Origin: Protostelium mycophagum
Taxonomy: Eukaryota > Evosea > Variosea > Protosteliida > Protosteliaceae
DNA length: 33,135 nucleotides
Direction of reading: 5' to 3'
Assembly: GCA_002081555.1 (NCBI GenBank)
Contig: MZNV01001136.1
Coordinates: 1 to 33,135, forward strand
Shown: one piece after another, positions 32,586 through 33,135 of the stretch
How positions within the stretch are numbered: position 1 is the first letter of the stretch
How the letters are laid out: every line of letters starts with the position of its first letter
Notes under the pieces: generated by a model
Databases searched by the model: none
Told to the model about the DNA's origin: nothing
What the model saw: the letters and a program-made list of their open reading frames with translations, nothing else
Program-made: the position numbers and the translations under genes

Positions 32586-33135
32586 CTCGTCACGGGCTGG
32601 GATGAATTGTGTGGGTGTGCTTGGTGTTCCTCCCGCTTTTGTCAATTTATTCAGATACCATAACCCAATCCTCAAAGCATTCACATACAAAAAATTTGCA
32701 AAAAATAGAAGAAAATAATATTTCAGAAACTTGCTCTTGGATTGACCACTTTTTGCACAACTGCAATATCCTGGTGACCATTGTACAATTGAAAAAATTC
32801 ACAAGTTCATTCAGATCACTGTCTTGTACATATGAGTATTCAACATGAAATAAGTGCAAGAATAATTCACACAAAAGAATTCATTCCAAAATTGAAAACA
32901 AAACTCCTTGACAAAAAAATTTGGGAAAAATACAGAATGAACCTTTTGACAAAACCAAACACAGAATGGTCAGAACAGCTAATGTACAACTTTTCATTGT
33001 GATGATTTCATGATCATCTCTAATGAATACCAAGAAGGTAAATGATTGTTGAATTCAAATTTGCAGTTTGGAAAGAAGTTTACTTACATAGCAAAATACC
33101 CAACAAAACCAAACCAATCTTTCTGCAACATCAAA
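32586..33135. promoter_or_regulatory. Upstream region of the RalGAP gene
   Basis: AT-rich sequence 5' of the RalGAP start. The RalGAP frame stays open upstream (VNALRIGLWYLNKLTKAGG, to about 32690) without an ATG, so it is read as leader. At the right edge a - strand ATG near 33130 opens MLQKDWFGFVGYFA with a GTAAGT donor, possibly an upstream leader exon or another gene. Confidence 0.4.

Overview
The window is nuclear DNA from a single-celled eukaryote. Genes are broken by many short introns (mostly 40-70 bases, GT-AG, acceptors such as TTGTAG, TTTCAG and ACAG), AATAAA poly(A) signals follow stop codons, and neighbouring genes are tightly packed. The gene content (Ras, a RalGAP alpha subunit, RasGAP/RhoGAP and LRR-PP2C signalling proteins, a lysosomal sedolisin and a GPI-type surface protein) would suit an amoebozoan or a similar protist; that assignment is inference. 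No viral, transposon, rRNA, tRNA or CRISPR element was recognised.

Layout, left to right. A 3' gene fragment (3-257). A secreted, probably GPI-anchored repeat protein (517-2724, +). A large RasGAP-RhoGAP-beta-propeller gene (2770-7100, -), convergent with it. A tiny one-helix protein (7795-8111, +). A poorly resolved small gene (8193-8740, -). A complete NAD(P)HX epimerase (8841-10172, -). A fused pseudouridine-5'-phosphate glycosidase/PfkB kinase (10936-13942, +), divergent from the epimerase. A likely regulatory protein (14037-15081, +). A tripeptidyl-peptidase 1-type sedolisin (15341-18154, +). An LRR protein with a PP2C-like domain (18282-21833, -). A canonical Ras GTPase (22174-23072, -). 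A decayed isochorismatase-family gene (23733-24083, +). A RalGAP alpha-subunit gene (24184-32585, -).

Themes. First, the right third is a same-strand run of small-GTPase genes (RalGAP alpha, Ras, LRR-PP2C), with a RasGAP gene 11 kb away. Two signalling domains look catalytically dead: the RhoGAP domain lacks its arginine finger and the PP2C domain lacks its metal-binding motif. Second, the epimerase and pseudouridine genes share a 763-base divergent upstream region and both belong to metabolite repair or salvage. Third, and most unusual, the introns are seeded with a few short words far above chance: GAAATTTC (often in a shared TGAAATTTCNCAG acceptor tail), GTTGTAGAT in both orientations, and TTTCCCGCCAAA. 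In two introns the first two words sit side by side with one inverted relative to the other, and one intron carries two near-copies of a coding segment of its own gene. This looks like intron birth or growth by copying (introner-like) and is the best candidate for something undescribed here.

Limits: exon joins were deduced by eye from reading frame and splice sites. Those of the Ras and epimerase genes are checked to the base; those of the large genes are only outlined.
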